Positions 30,490 through 37,777 of a stretch of DNA of 40,403 nt are shown one piece after another. Position 1 is the first letter of the stretch. Every line of letters begins with the position of its first letter. The stretch lies in the IMG/VR virus record IMGVR_UViG_3300048597_000182, positions 1 through 40,403 of that record; one strand, written 5' to 3'. Position numbers and translations under genes: made by a program. Under the pieces are notes generated by a model that was not told where the DNA came from, made no database searches, and worked only from the letters and a program-made list of their open reading frames with translations. This stretch comes from a virus.

Positions 30490-30895
30490 TCCTCCTCCTC
30501 TCAGCCAGATTGGTCAGCACTTCATGGGCCGCGTAGATGCGTTCTGCCAGTCGTAGTATCAGGTCGTCGCGGGCCGCACGCCGGGCAACGTCACCCGAGC
30601 GCACCGCGTCGAGCCACGCCAGCATCTCGCCTGTCTGATTCGGCGCGAACTGCCCGACCCGCCAGCCGAGGGCCTGAGCCGCGTTGATCTTTTCGAGGTC
30701 AGCTAAGTATCCTTTGCCCCGTACATGCCGGCCCCGCGACCAAACGCCGCCGTTGATTTCGACGGCGATGAGCAGGTCGGGCCAAGCCCAGTCGAATCGC
30801 CACCGGCGAGGCGGGGCGAAGCGATGTTCTGCCACCGGCTCACGGACGTTGCGCGACCGCGACCAGACGAGCAGGGCCGGCGGTATGCCGCTCAC
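30434..30895 (-). CDS. PDDEXK-like nuclease
   Basis: A 153-residue protein from GTG 30895 in a GTGA overlap. The core RWRFDWAWPDLLIAVEINGG (Asp35, Glu46), then GRHVRGKGYLADLEKINAAQ and GWRVGQF, fits the phage nuclease family with the signature xFDxAxP...VEVxGGxW...GRHxRGxGxxxDxEKxN. This is a restriction-like fold used by Holliday junction resolvases and repair nucleases. Its role is probably branch or end processing of replicating phage DNA. Confidence 0.75.
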   Translation of the reverse strand: MSGIPPALLVWSRSRNVREPVAEHRFAPPRRWRFDWAWPDLLIAVEINGGVWSRGRHVRGKGYLADLEKINAAQALGWRVGQFAPNQTGEMLAWLDAVRSGDVARRAARDDLILRLAERIYAAHEVLTNLAERRRNERVQTGGQDHRQIRSRR

Positions 30896-31248
30896 CGCCC
30901 CCTCCTCTGCTCGACCCACCGGGCACAGGCGTCGGCGAGGGCGAGGTAGGCGGCGGAGCGGCTCCGAATCATCACGCGCCAAAACTTCGCCATGTCGGAC
31001 ACGCGATTTGGCACGCACGATTCCGGCTGCACGAAAGGCCACCAGCGCCGTGGCCAGTCCCAATATCGACCGAAAGCGCTGGGTTGCGGTTCCGCTCCCT
31101 TCTTCCAGCACCACCGCATCACCCTTGCCCGCACATCGTCGCCGGCATCGGCGTAGGCGTCGGCCAGCTTGCCGACGATGTCCAGGACGTTGGCGCCGGG
31201 TTCGTCGAGGGCAGCGAGCAGGTCGCGGATCGTGGCGGTTGTGGTCAC
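30892..31248 (-). CDS. hypothetical protein
   Basis: A 118-residue protein from GTG 31248 (GTGA overlap), mostly helical (TIRDLLAALDEPGANVLDIV; YADAGDDVRARVMRWCWKKG). The segment FGRYWDWPRRWWPFVQPESC is unusually rich in Trp. No family is recognised. It is part of the run of overlapping small genes. Confidence 0.5.
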   Translation of the reverse strand: MTTTATIRDLLAALDEPGANVLDIVGKLADAYADAGDDVRARVMRWCWKKGAEPQPSAFGRYWDWPRRWWPFVQPESCVPNRVSDMAKFWRVMIRSRSAAYLALADACARWVEQRRGR

Positions 31249-31487
31249 AACGCCCCCCTCTGCCTGCCGAGCCAGATGCCCGCCTCCGATTCGGCGATGG
31301 CCTTCATTGCGTCGGGCGCCACGTCCCCGCACTCCCCCACCACCCTGCCCATCAGCACGATCAGCCACCGCGACTGGTCGCCGTTCACCCCGCGCACGAT
31401 GCGTAGTTCGCACGATTCATCCGCGAGAAAACGCTCCCACTGCTCGGGGCGGGTCGGGCCGTGGGCGGGGCGGTGGGTCCAGGGCAT
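31245..31487 (-). CDS. hypothetical small protein
   Basis: An 80-residue protein starting at ATG 31487, in the repeated TGATG junction preceded by AAAGGCGGGTGAG. It contains WERFLADESCELRIVRGVNG and WLIVLMGRVVGECGDVAPDA, an alpha/beta pattern with no named family. Start choice follows the conserved junction. Confidence 0.5.
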   Translation of the reverse strand: MPWTHRPAHGPTRPEQWERFLADESCELRIVRGVNGDQSRWLIVLMGRVVGECGDVAPDAMKAIAESEAGIWLGRQRGAL

Positions 31488-31693
31488 CACTCACCCGCCT
31501 TTTTTCGCACGGCCCGCCGGAAATCCGACGCTAGAAACGTCAGGTAGACCCGCTTCCTGCCGAGGCTGAAACCGATCTGGATTGTGCCCTCGCTCATGTC
31601 TGTCACATCGGCGACGACGTTGTCCGTCTTACAGTCAGACGCCTCAAACGAGGCGAACACTTGGCATTCCGCCACGAACGACGACTCAACCAT
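31487..31693 (-). CDS. hypothetical small protein ending KKAGE
   Basis: A 68-residue protein from ATG 31693. Beta-rich (VESSFVAECQVFASFEASDC; TIQIGFSLGRKRVYLTFLAS), ending in VRKKAGE, the shared end encoded by the junction repeat. No family is recognised. Confidence 0.5.
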   Translation of the reverse strand: MVESSFVAECQVFASFEASDCKTDNVVADVTDMSEGTIQIGFSLGRKRVYLTFLASDFRRAVRKKAGE

Positions 31694-31893
31694 CACTCAC
31701 CCGCCTTTCTCGTCGCCTGCTCGGCCTGAGCCGTCGCCAACGCGGCGAGGGCCTGACAGGTGAACTCGACCAAGTAGTCGCGTGCCACCTTGGGCGGCAG
31801 CAGCGTCAGCCCGTGAATGATCTCGGCTGACGTGGTTCCCATGCGTTCGATGAACGCCAACATCTCGGGAGTCAGTTCATCCTTGTCCGCCAT
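31693..31893 (-). CDS. hypothetical small protein ending RKAGE
   Basis: A 66-residue helical protein from ATG 31893 (DELTPEMLAFIERMGTTSAE; VARDYLVEFTCQALAALATA), ending in RKAGE. Acidic N-terminus. No family is recognised. Confidence 0.5.
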   Translation of the reverse strand: MADKDELTPEMLAFIERMGTTSAEIIHGLTLLPPKVARDYLVEFTCQALAALATAQAEQATRKAGE

Positions 31894-32141
31894 CACTCAC
31901 CCGCCTTTCTTGAAAGCCCCGTCCCGGCGCATGCCTGGCACGTCACCCACGGTACGCCGACCTCGCCGAGTCCTTCGCACTCCGGGCAGCACGATGGCAC
32001 GTCAGTGACCGGGCACCGCCATTCGAGCGGGTCCGGGGCACGGTACGCCCGGCACCGGCGGCAGTACCAGCCCATCGGGCTGGCGGCTGTCACCTCGCAG
32101 TCGCTCTCCCAGCGGAACAGGCAGCCGCATTGGCAGATCAT
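31893..32141 (-). CDS. DnaJ-type zinc-finger protein
   Basis: An 82-residue protein from ATG 32141. CQCGC, CRRC, CPECEGLGEVGVPWVTCQAC and AGTGL make several CxxC pairs. The last two fit the CxxCxGxG pattern of the DnaJ cysteine-rich domain. It ends in the shared RKAGE. Probably a small zinc-binding protein acting with neighbouring zinc-ribbon products. Confidence 0.6.
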   Translation of the reverse strand: MICQCGCLFRWESDCEVTAASPMGWYCRRCRAYRAPDPLEWRCPVTDVPSCCPECEGLGEVGVPWVTCQACAGTGLSRKAGE

Positions 32142-32368
32142 CACTCACCCGCCTTTCGCGCCGCCTGCTCGCAGTCCCGCGCCGCGATGCACCGCGTGCA
32201 CACCCCGCCCGCGTTCGCGGTCTCGCGGCCGCACGGGCAGACGACGACCCGGTAGCCCGGCGTCGGCGGCACGCACTGCGTGCAGCACACGCCGTTAGCC
32301 GCCATCCGATCCTGGCATCGCCGGCACCATGTCACGGGCTTGAGGTTCGCCGAGTATCTATCCGGCAT
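32141..32368 (-). CDS. zinc-ribbon protein
   Basis: A 75-residue protein from ATG 32368 with AAAAGGCGG upstream, overlapping the previous gene by 11 bases. It has the zinc knuckles CRRCQDRMAANGVCCTQC and CPCGRETANAGGVCTRC. The second closely matches motifs in the sigma-like and frameshifted genes upstream. It ends in RKAGE. Confidence 0.65.
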   Translation of the reverse strand: MPDRYSANLKPVTWCRRCQDRMAANGVCCTQCVPPTPGYRVVVCPCGRETANAGGVCTRCIAARDCEQAARKAGE

Positions 32369-32849
32369 GTGCCACCGCCTTTTGTTTGTCGCGCCATGCT
32401 CGCGCCTTGCAGGCCCGCCCACAGTACACCGCACGGGCATACAGCCGCGTAAAATTCTTCCCGCACACCGCACACACGCCATTAGTCAGCTTGGCTTCGT
32501 CGCGGTGGTACGTCTGCCGCTTCCGCTCATTTTGACACCACTCGGGCAGGTCGTACGCCTGCTCAAGAGCGCGGGCCTCACGCCAGAACCACGGCGGCGC
32601 GTTCTTCAGTTGTTCCGCGACGATCCGCTCAATCGCTGCCTCGGTCAGGTTCTCACACCATCGACATTCCCCGTCGGCGTTGCACTGCCGCCACAGGCCG
32701 CAATCGACGCATCGTTGCAGTGGCGTGTTGCCCCATCGCCGCTGCTGCGCCACGCATCGCGGGCAAAGCCCGTTACGCAGCATCCGGCACCGCTTCGGCC
32801 CACACTTTTTGCATTCGCGGATTTGGTACTTGGCGTACTTTTCGCACAT
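32358..32849 (-). CDS. multi-zinc-finger protein
   Basis: A 163-residue basic protein from ATG 32849 with AAGGGGGCG upstream. Zinc knuckles: CKKCGPKRC with CPRC, CVDCGLWRQCNADGECRWC, and a C-terminal CAVCGKNFTRLYARAVYCGRAC, the last a treble-clef-like finger common in phage proteins of unknown function. A middle helical segment (NLTEAAIERIVAEQLKNAPP) links them. Likely binds nucleic acid. In the zero frame the reading frame extends upstream to ATG 32981, see the adjacent frameshift entry. Confidence 0.65.
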   Translation of the reverse strand: MCEKYAKYQIRECKKCGPKRCRMLRNGLCPRCVAQQRRWGNTPLQRCVDCGLWRQCNADGECRWCENLTEAAIERIVAEQLKNAPPWFWREARALEQAYDLPEWCQNERKRQTYHRDEAKLTNGVCAVCGKNFTRLYARAVYCGRACKARAWRDKQKAVAHAG

Positions 32850-32850
32850 G

Positions 32851-32981
32851 TCACGCCCCCTTGCCGAGGTTGAGACACCGCGTACAGACCCGGCCAGCGT
32901 TTGCCGTCGGCCGGTCGCACTGGCGGCAGCCGTTGTCATCGTCCGCAACGTCGCCTGGTGCGGGTTTTTGATGCGTGCCAT
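32851..32981 (-). CDS. frameshifted zinc-ribbon gene
   Basis: ATG 32981 sits in the usual TGATG junction and reads MARIK. After five A (32969-32965) a shift of -1 gives 39 more codons, KPAPGDVADDDNGCRQCDRP and then TANAGRVCTRCLNLGKGA, a close match to the zinc ribbons of the neighbouring genes, ending at 32851. One more A in this run would restore the frame. Codon third positions favour the shifted frame. It is either a recent indel, a sequencing slip, or slippage. Without a shift the ribosome would read into the next gene (32358). Confidence 0.55.
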
Positions 32982-33217
32982 CACGTATCCTCCGGCGGCG
33001 AGATGATCGCGTAATGCGTGACTTCCGACCACTCCCACCCATACACGTCGCCCCAGTGATCGAAAAAAAACTGGCCGCGATCATTGAAACATGCCCGCGT
33101 GTATCTGTCATGGCCCGTCCGCCAGCCTTTGTTGCTCACGCAGAGTATCGAGCAGCCAGCCAGATTCGGCGGCTTTGCGCCTTCGACGCCGCAGCCAAGA
33201 TTCTTAATCCACTGCAT
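32981..33217 (-). CDS. hypothetical small protein
   Basis: A 78-residue protein from ATG 33217 in a TGATG overlap. It ends with DVYGWEWSEVTHYAIISPPE, similar in layout to small phage proteins of the DUF551 kind that end in THWxPLPxPP. Several Cys and aromatic residues. The resemblance is weak. Confidence 0.45.
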   Translation of the reverse strand: MQWIKNLGCGVEGAKPPNLAGCSILCVSNKGWRTGHDRYTRACFNDRGQFFFDHWGDVYGWEWSEVTHYAIISPPEDT

Positions 33218-33831
33218 CACGCACCCCTTCCCGCCGCGACGATCGCCCTCGCCGTCTCGCGGTTCCGCTGCCGGTCGAGACACCGCGTACACACTCCGTC
33301 CGCGTTGACGGTCGGTCGAGTGCATGCCGTGCAAGGCGAGATCATGCCGCGACAACAGCCGATGCAGATCGCGTCAAACGTCTGGATCTCGCCGCACTGC
33401 TCGCACCACTTCGGTTTTTTCGCCTCGCGTAGCACGTCCGTCACCTCGCTCGCTCGTGTGTCTGGTATCACGTCCCACCCATCGGGCAGTTGCACGCACC
33501 GGACGCGGCGGCCATTCTTCCCGCGCACCACCGCAGCGCCGCCTCCGCCGTTCAACCCGGCCCGGAGTTGATTCGCCACGACCTGTCGCGCCCACGACGC
33601 GAACGCCCCGCGATGCTGCTCGAACCGCTCGTCGGCCCGAACGAGGCCGATCAGGGCTTCGCTCACGGCATCGTCAAGGCTCGGGTATTGGTCGGCGTAC
33701 ATGCGGAGCAGTGGCGTACAGGTCAGCCACGCCCGCACCCGCTCGCGGGGCCAGGCGATTGTCACCCAGTCCCAGGCCGAGCCGAACAGGCCCGGTTTCG
33801 TTGCCTTCGTCCGTCGTCGCGTCTTGGTCAT
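33217..33831 (-). CDS. sigma-region-2-like protein with C-terminal zinc ribbons
   Basis: A 204-residue protein from ATG 33831 (ATGA overlap). Residues 50-95 resemble region 2 of sigma-70 factors: YPSLDDAVSEALIGLVRADE, RFEQHRGAFASWARQVVANQ, as in DLVQEALIGLLRAxxRFDxxRGxxFxTYA. Region 4 is not visible. Instead, residues 143-184 hold two zinc knuckles (CEQCGEIQTFDAICIGC and CTACTRPTVNADGVCTRC). It may be a phage transcription regulator. It is the head of a run of zinc-ribbon genes sharing the NA-GVCTRC motif. Confidence 0.7.
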   Translation of the reverse strand: MTKTRRRTKATKPGLFGSAWDWVTIAWPRERVRAWLTCTPLLRMYADQYPSLDDAVSEALIGLVRADERFEQHRGAFASWARQVVANQLRAGLNGGGGAAVVRGKNGRRVRCVQLPDGWDVIPDTRASEVTDVLREAKKPKWCEQCGEIQTFDAICIGCCRGMISPCTACTRPTVNADGVCTRCLDRQRNRETARAIVAAGRGA

Positions 33832-34103
33832 GTGCTCCCCCTCCTCGGCGGCATGGATCGTAGGGCCGGCATCAGCGGCAGCCGGCCGAATGTCTCGCGG
33901 TACTCGCACATGTCAATCAGCTGCTGGCGATGCTCGCGGATCGCGTCACGGTCGGCTGCGCTGAGTCGCCCCGCGTCCGCGACCATCAGCGACCCGTCGT
34001 CGGCCCGTCGCATGCGATGGCCACGGGCTTCCAACCGGTCAAACAGGGCCTGCCCGTCTTGAGCCTGGCGGACCATCGCTTCGATGGCCGACGTCCCCCT
34101 CAT
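33828..34103 (-). CDS. TubC-N-type docking domain protein
   Basis: A 91-residue protein from ATG 34103. LFDRLEARGHRMRRADDGSL, then LSAADRDAIREHRQQLIDM follows the TubC N-terminal docking domain pattern (LxxRGxxLRxxxGxLxVxxP...LTxxxRxxLRxHKxxLLxLL), which is widespread as a free or fused module in phage replication proteins. It probably mediates contacts to a replication or sigma-like partner. Confidence 0.65.
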   Translation of the reverse strand: MRGTSAIEAMVRQAQDGQALFDRLEARGHRMRRADDGSLMVADAGRLSAADRDAIREHRQQLIDMCEYRETFGRLPLMPALRSMPPRRGST

Positions 34104-34348
34104 CGCATGGCCTCCGGATCGCCACAGTTGCCCCCAGACGCATCCGCCCCGCCGGTCGGCCCGTCCGCCGGCTTGGCCGGCCCGATCGACTCACAGCGCA
34201 AATGGAACGCCCTCAGAGCCACCTTGAGCAGCCGCCGCAGCCGCACCCCCACCGGCACGTCCGACGGCAGCACGGCCAAGATGATCTCGACCCGCCGGAC
34301 CGGCTGGCCATCACTATCAGGGGTCGGAATGTTTACTTTGTTTGTCAT
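34100..34348 (-). CDS. hypothetical small protein
   Basis: An 82-residue protein from ATG 34348 with GAAGGAAAAG upstream, lying in the iteron zone. Basic helical centre (VGVRLRRLLKVALRAFHLRC) and a low-complexity Gly/Asp tail. No family is recognised. Its leader crosses four GTCGGCGC copies. Confidence 0.55.
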   Translation of the reverse strand: MTNKVNIPTPDSDGQPVRRVEIILAVLPSDVPVGVRLRRLLKVALRAFHLRCESIGPAKPADGPTGGADASGGNCGDPEAMR

Positions 34349-34359
34349 CTTTTCCTTCA

Positions 34360-34646
34360 GTCGGCGCGGTCGGCGCACAGTCGGCGCAAAGTCGGCGCGT
34401 GTAAAGGGGTCATAAAATAGTCCTAAAATGATTCATAGTATATATTTACATCATTACTCTTACTTTCAGTCGGCGCAGTCGGCGCATTTTCGTCCCCCTC
34501 AAAACGCCCCTTAATATCTCTCTCTACAGGACGCGCCGACTGCGCCGACCGAACCGACGAAGCAGACGTAAGAGCTTTAGGGTTAAGGACATAAGTGCGG
34601 TTTTTGCTGCGCCGACTCTGCGCCGACTTGCGCCGACTGTCGGCGC
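34360..34646. repeat. iteron cluster with AT-rich core (candidate replication origin)
   Basis: Twelve copies of GTCGGCGC: direct at 34360, 34369, 34380, 34391, 34469, 34478 and 34639, inverted at 34533, 34542, 34609, 34620 and 34630, often 9 or 11 bases apart. A stretch of about 60 bases, 34411-34468, is strongly AT-rich in a GC-rich genome and lies between two repeat groups. The pattern of iterons plus a melting region is that of replication origins. Part overlaps the primase/helicase 3' end. Confidence 0.65.
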
Positions 34647-37065
34647 AGTCGTCGGCCGGCTCAATGACTTCGACCAGACCGAGGTCGGCCAGGTAGTCCG
34701 TGGCAACCCGCAGGCTGTCGGAATTCCCGACACTTCGGTAGATGCTCCGGAGTACCTCGAGATGCCTCGCCGGCGTCGTCGGATCGGGCCGCCGACGCAA
34801 CCAGTCGAGGACACGCATCGCCGCTTTTTCTCTGTCGTCGCGGACGATCAACCCCGCCGCCCGCCGGGCCTGTTGCTTGAAATACATGACCAACCTTGCG
34901 GCCCGCCGAATCGTCATCTCACACACCTCATTTCCAATTTGGCCATCGACGACCTGGTCCAGCATGTGGAGGATCAACGCAAACCGCCCGAGGTATCCGG
35001 GCATGAGTTTGGCGAACGCCCCGGCGAGGCTGGGGTCGAAGTCGCGGGCGTTGACTTCGTCCGCGTGCCGCTCGGTCTCGCGGGTGTACTCGGCCCGGGC
35101 CTCGAGTGACAATGTCACCTCCTCCGGTCCGCCGTGGCTTGCCTGAGGCAATGACAGCAGGTCGTCAACCGCATTCAACCAGATCGCATACGCACCGTCT
35201 GACACCTCTTGCCAGTTCTCGCCGCGTGCGGGCGGCTCCGGCGGGTAAGCGATGAGGAACCGGTCGTAAAATCCGTCGTCGCCCGCGATCTTGCCGCGAT
35301 GATCCACGCCCCGCAGAACCGGCAGCATGTCCGGTTGGATACCGCCGACGATGCTGAGGAACGGCCTGGCGATCAAAATCGACCGCTCGGGGTCAACCAG
35401 GTCGGGCCGAAACGGCTGCTGGTCCCACGCGCTGAGGTAGAATTGCCGGTCGTTGCCCTTGCCGCCCGGCTTGTACTGGTTCATGCCGGCCAGCAGTCCG
35501 CTCAGCTCATCCGCGACGACCGTGATCCCGCGTTGATTCGTGGTAAGTCGATTGATAAGCCCCTCAGTCGATCCGCGTCCGAATGATACGACCCGCCGCA
35601 GCGTCGGCGGACTGCCCGGCCGCCCGGCCTGCTCCCATTCGTCGCGCTGCCGTCGGTAGCTCTCGTCGAACCGCTTTTCCGCCTCAAGCATCGGCCCGGC
35701 GACCAGGCTCAACAGGCTGCTTTTTTTGGAACCCGGCTTCGCCACGAACACGCCGTAAATGGCCGACGACAGGCGAAATTTGTTTTTGACGACCAGCAAC
35801 CGGCTGTTACCAATCGCCCCGCCCGCAACGGCCAGCATGCACAGCCCGGCATAGTCAGCCGGCACGTTCATCGAGGCTGTCACCTCGCGGACAAACGGCA
35901 GCAATTGCACGGGGAACACGTCGGCCGGGAATGCGTCGATGTCGGCGGCTTCGTCCACCGCCACCGGCTCCTCCCACTCGACAGCGTCAAGCGTGTCAGC
36001 ATGGCCCGCCTTGCCGTTCGCCGACGGTTGCGTCACCGTCACGGGAATCTGTCGCGGCTTCTTCACGCCGGCTTCAATACCGCTCCGGATCGTGCGTTCC
36101 GCCTCGCGATCCGGCAGCCCGCACGCACGAGCTGCGTGGAGCAATGCCGCCTCAATCGTGGCACGATCGACGTACCCGCCGCCGACCAGTTGCCCGAGGT
36201 TGTGGGCCGCGATGTTCAGCGTGTCATTCCGCTCGCCCACGCCGCCGCGACTCACCCGCCCGCACTCGCGGTCAATCGCCGATTCGATGTAGCGTTGGAG
36301 CGCATCCCCGGCGCCGTTCGTCGCCGTCGCGATCGGCCACGCCTGAAGCAGTCGGGCCAACGCCGCCGTATTACTCTCGGCGTGCTGTCGCGGGTCGTCG
36401 GGCAGCTCGATCACCGACGACCACCGGGCCGGCCGCTCGGCCGTCGGCTCGCCCTTTTTCGTCAGCGTGTACGGGCATTTCCAAATTCGGGCCGCGTTCG
36501 ACGGCGAGACGTCTACCATCGCCGATGCATTGCTGAACCGCTCATCCAACGCCATCAACAGGTGCTTGACTTGATGCCGTGCGGCCTCGTCATTGGGCAG
36601 CGTGACCGACGCCATGATATGCCAGCCGTTGCCCGAATCGCAGACGACCAGGCCGGCCATCCCGTGCGCGGTCAGTGCGGCGACGATCGCGTCAGCGACC
36701 TGCCGCGAGGCGGCTTTCTCCGCGTCCGTCGCGTTCGTGTCTTTGGGCCGGCGTGAGTCTACGTCGATGAGCAACCACCGCCGTGCCGCGACGTCGGAGT
36801 CTTTCGCCGCCCCGCCGGCCCCGCTGCCCGTCATGCTCTTCAACGGGTTGGGCGTGTAGTAGACGCCACGGGCTTCGGCGGACAGCCGGGCGGCGTATTC
36901 GGCCGCCCGGCGTGCCTCGCCCTGTTTCGATGTGCCGAACATCTTCGACCGCAACGGCGACAGAGACCTGATCTCGACAATCTGCCCTGGCTCCAGAATG
37001 ACGCCGAATGCTTTTTCGATCGCGTCAATCTGCCGGGTCAGCTTGTCGTGCGTCATGCGTGTCAC
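34423..37065 (-). CDS. primase/helicase (DUF3987-type)
   Basis: An 880-residue replication protein. The N-terminal part resembles archaeo-eukaryotic-type primases: WLLIDVDSRRP (Asp101, Asp103) and SGNGWHI (144-150). A primase C-terminal-like helical region lies at about 278-335 (GERNDTLNIAAHNLGQLVGG). A DUF3987 ATPase follows, with a Walker A-like AKPGSKKSS (442-450) and VVADELSGLL as Walker B. The usual Walker A Gly-Lys-Ser/Thr is replaced by KKSS. The C-terminal 90 residues are basic, partly encoded by the iterons. Starts GTG 37065 or ATG 37056. Confidence 0.85.
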   Translation of the reverse strand: MTRMTHDKLTRQIDAIEKAFGVILEPGQIVEIRSLSPLRSKMFGTSKQGEARRAAEYAARLSAEARGVYYTPNPLKSMTGSGAGGAAKDSDVAARRWLLIDVDSRRPKDTNATDAEKAASRQVADAIVAALTAHGMAGLVVCDSGNGWHIMASVTLPNDEAARHQVKHLLMALDERFSNASAMVDVSPSNAARIWKCPYTLTKKGEPTAERPARWSSVIELPDDPRQHAESNTAALARLLQAWPIATATNGAGDALQRYIESAIDRECGRVSRGGVGERNDTLNIAAHNLGQLVGGGYVDRATIEAALLHAARACGLPDREAERTIRSGIEAGVKKPRQIPVTVTQPSANGKAGHADTLDAVEWEEPVAVDEAADIDAFPADVFPVQLLPFVREVTASMNVPADYAGLCMLAVAGGAIGNSRLLVVKNKFRLSSAIYGVFVAKPGSKKSSLLSLVAGPMLEAEKRFDESYRRQRDEWEQAGRPGSPPTLRRVVSFGRGSTEGLINRLTTNQRGITVVADELSGLLAGMNQYKPGGKGNDRQFYLSAWDQQPFRPDLVDPERSILIARPFLSIVGGIQPDMLPVLRGVDHRGKIAGDDGFYDRFLIAYPPEPPARGENWQEVSDGAYAIWLNAVDDLLSLPQASHGGPEEVTLSLEARAEYTRETERHADEVNARDFDPSLAGAFAKLMPGYLGRFALILHMLDQVVDGQIGNEVCEMTIRRAARLVMYFKQQARRAAGLIVRDDREKAAMRVLDWLRRRPDPTTPARHLEVLRSIYRSVGNSDSLRVATDYLADLGLVEVIEPADDCADSRRKSAQSRRSKNRTYVLNPKALTSASSVRSAQSARPVERDIKGRFEGDENAPTAPTESKSNDVNIYYESF

Positions 37066-37099
37066 CGTGCGGTCGATCGTGTCATGTGTCAGGCGTTAA

Positions 37100-37115
37100 G
37101 CGTCAGACGTGACGC
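37100..37115 (-). terminator. hairpin after the SSB-like gene
   Basis: GCGTCA-GACG-TGACGC, a perfect 6-bp stem with a 4-base loop directly after the stop codon of the SSB-like gene and 34 bases before the primase/helicase start. Without a T-run it may attenuate rather than end transcription. Confidence 0.35.
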
Positions 37116-37116
37116 C

Positions 37117-37659
37117 TCAGAATGGGCATTCATCAGTCACGCCGCCCCCGGCCGTACTGGCGGCGGCCGGCGTGGCCTCCAGCGTCGTCAGCGCCGCCAG
37201 CGTGGACGGATCAGCCGGCGGCAGACCGGAGTTGACGTAGAGGTTGTGGTAGGTCTTGCCGGCCTTGTTGTTGGTCTTTTTCGCCCCCTTAAACCGCCGC
37301 CCCGGCATCGTCGCAAGGGCCTTTTTTACTTCGGCGGACAGCGGCCGTTCCGGCGTGCCCCACCGGGCCGAATCGTAGCCGAGCGTGAACAGGGCGCCCT
37401 TGAACCGGGCGACGTTGTCGGCCGTGTCAAGAAACCACGTCAGCGGAACCACCTGTCCCGTCTGCTCGCAGTGACACAGCGCCTCGATGAGGTGACTACC
37501 GCTCTTCGGCGTGGTCCTGGCCGTCGCGCTGACGATCGTGAAATCGTAGTTGCCGTCGGCCAAATCTTCGAGCCGAGGGGACTTGCTCGGCGTGACCGCC
37601 GGGACGTTGTCGAACTTGTCGAGGAATGAGAAATCGAAGTCAAACGTCGGGTCAGCCAT
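37117..37659 (-). CDS. single-strand DNA-binding-type protein (DUF669-like)
   Basis: A 180-residue protein from ATG 37659 behind GGAGAGACGAC. A beta-rich domain (NYDFTIVSATARTTPKSGSH; VVPLTWFLDTADNVARFKGA) followed by a low-complexity linker and the acidic end TDECPF, which mimics the DDDIPF tip of SSB that recruits replication partners. Phage proteins of the DUF669 kind, coded beside a Sak4-like ATPase, are thought to act as SSBs. The neighbouring ATPase fits. Confidence 0.75.
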   Translation of the reverse strand: MADPTFDFDFSFLDKFDNVPAVTPSKSPRLEDLADGNYDFTIVSATARTTPKSGSHLIEALCHCEQTGQVVPLTWFLDTADNVARFKGALFTLGYDSARWGTPERPLSAEVKKALATMPGRRFKGAKKTNNKAGKTYHNLYVNSGLPPADPSTLAALTTLEATPAAASTAGGGVTDECPF

Positions 37660-37777
37660 TGTCGTCTCTCCGTCTGTTGTAGGTGTGTCGTCTTGGCCAT
37701 GTCACCATGACAGGGCCGGAGTTTGTCCGTGCCCGCTTGCGGCGGGTTCTCAAAGGTATCCTCCTACTATCGAGTTG

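Larger units (their letters stand above)
31485..32157 (-). repeat. four-fold repeated gene junction
   Basis: The sequence CATCACTCACCCGCCTTTC recurs at 31485 (last base T), 31691, 31891 and 32139. On the minus strand it reads GAAAGGCGGGTGAGTGATG: it encodes the end of one gene (RKAGE-stop), holds the ribosome site for the next and its TGATG start. The genes between are unrelated in sequence. Confidence 0.8.

Noticed and set aside
31485-32157. CRISPR-like array from regularly spaced 19-bp repeats
   Set aside because: The repeats are about 200-250 bp apart with coding sequence between them, and they encode gene ends and starts.
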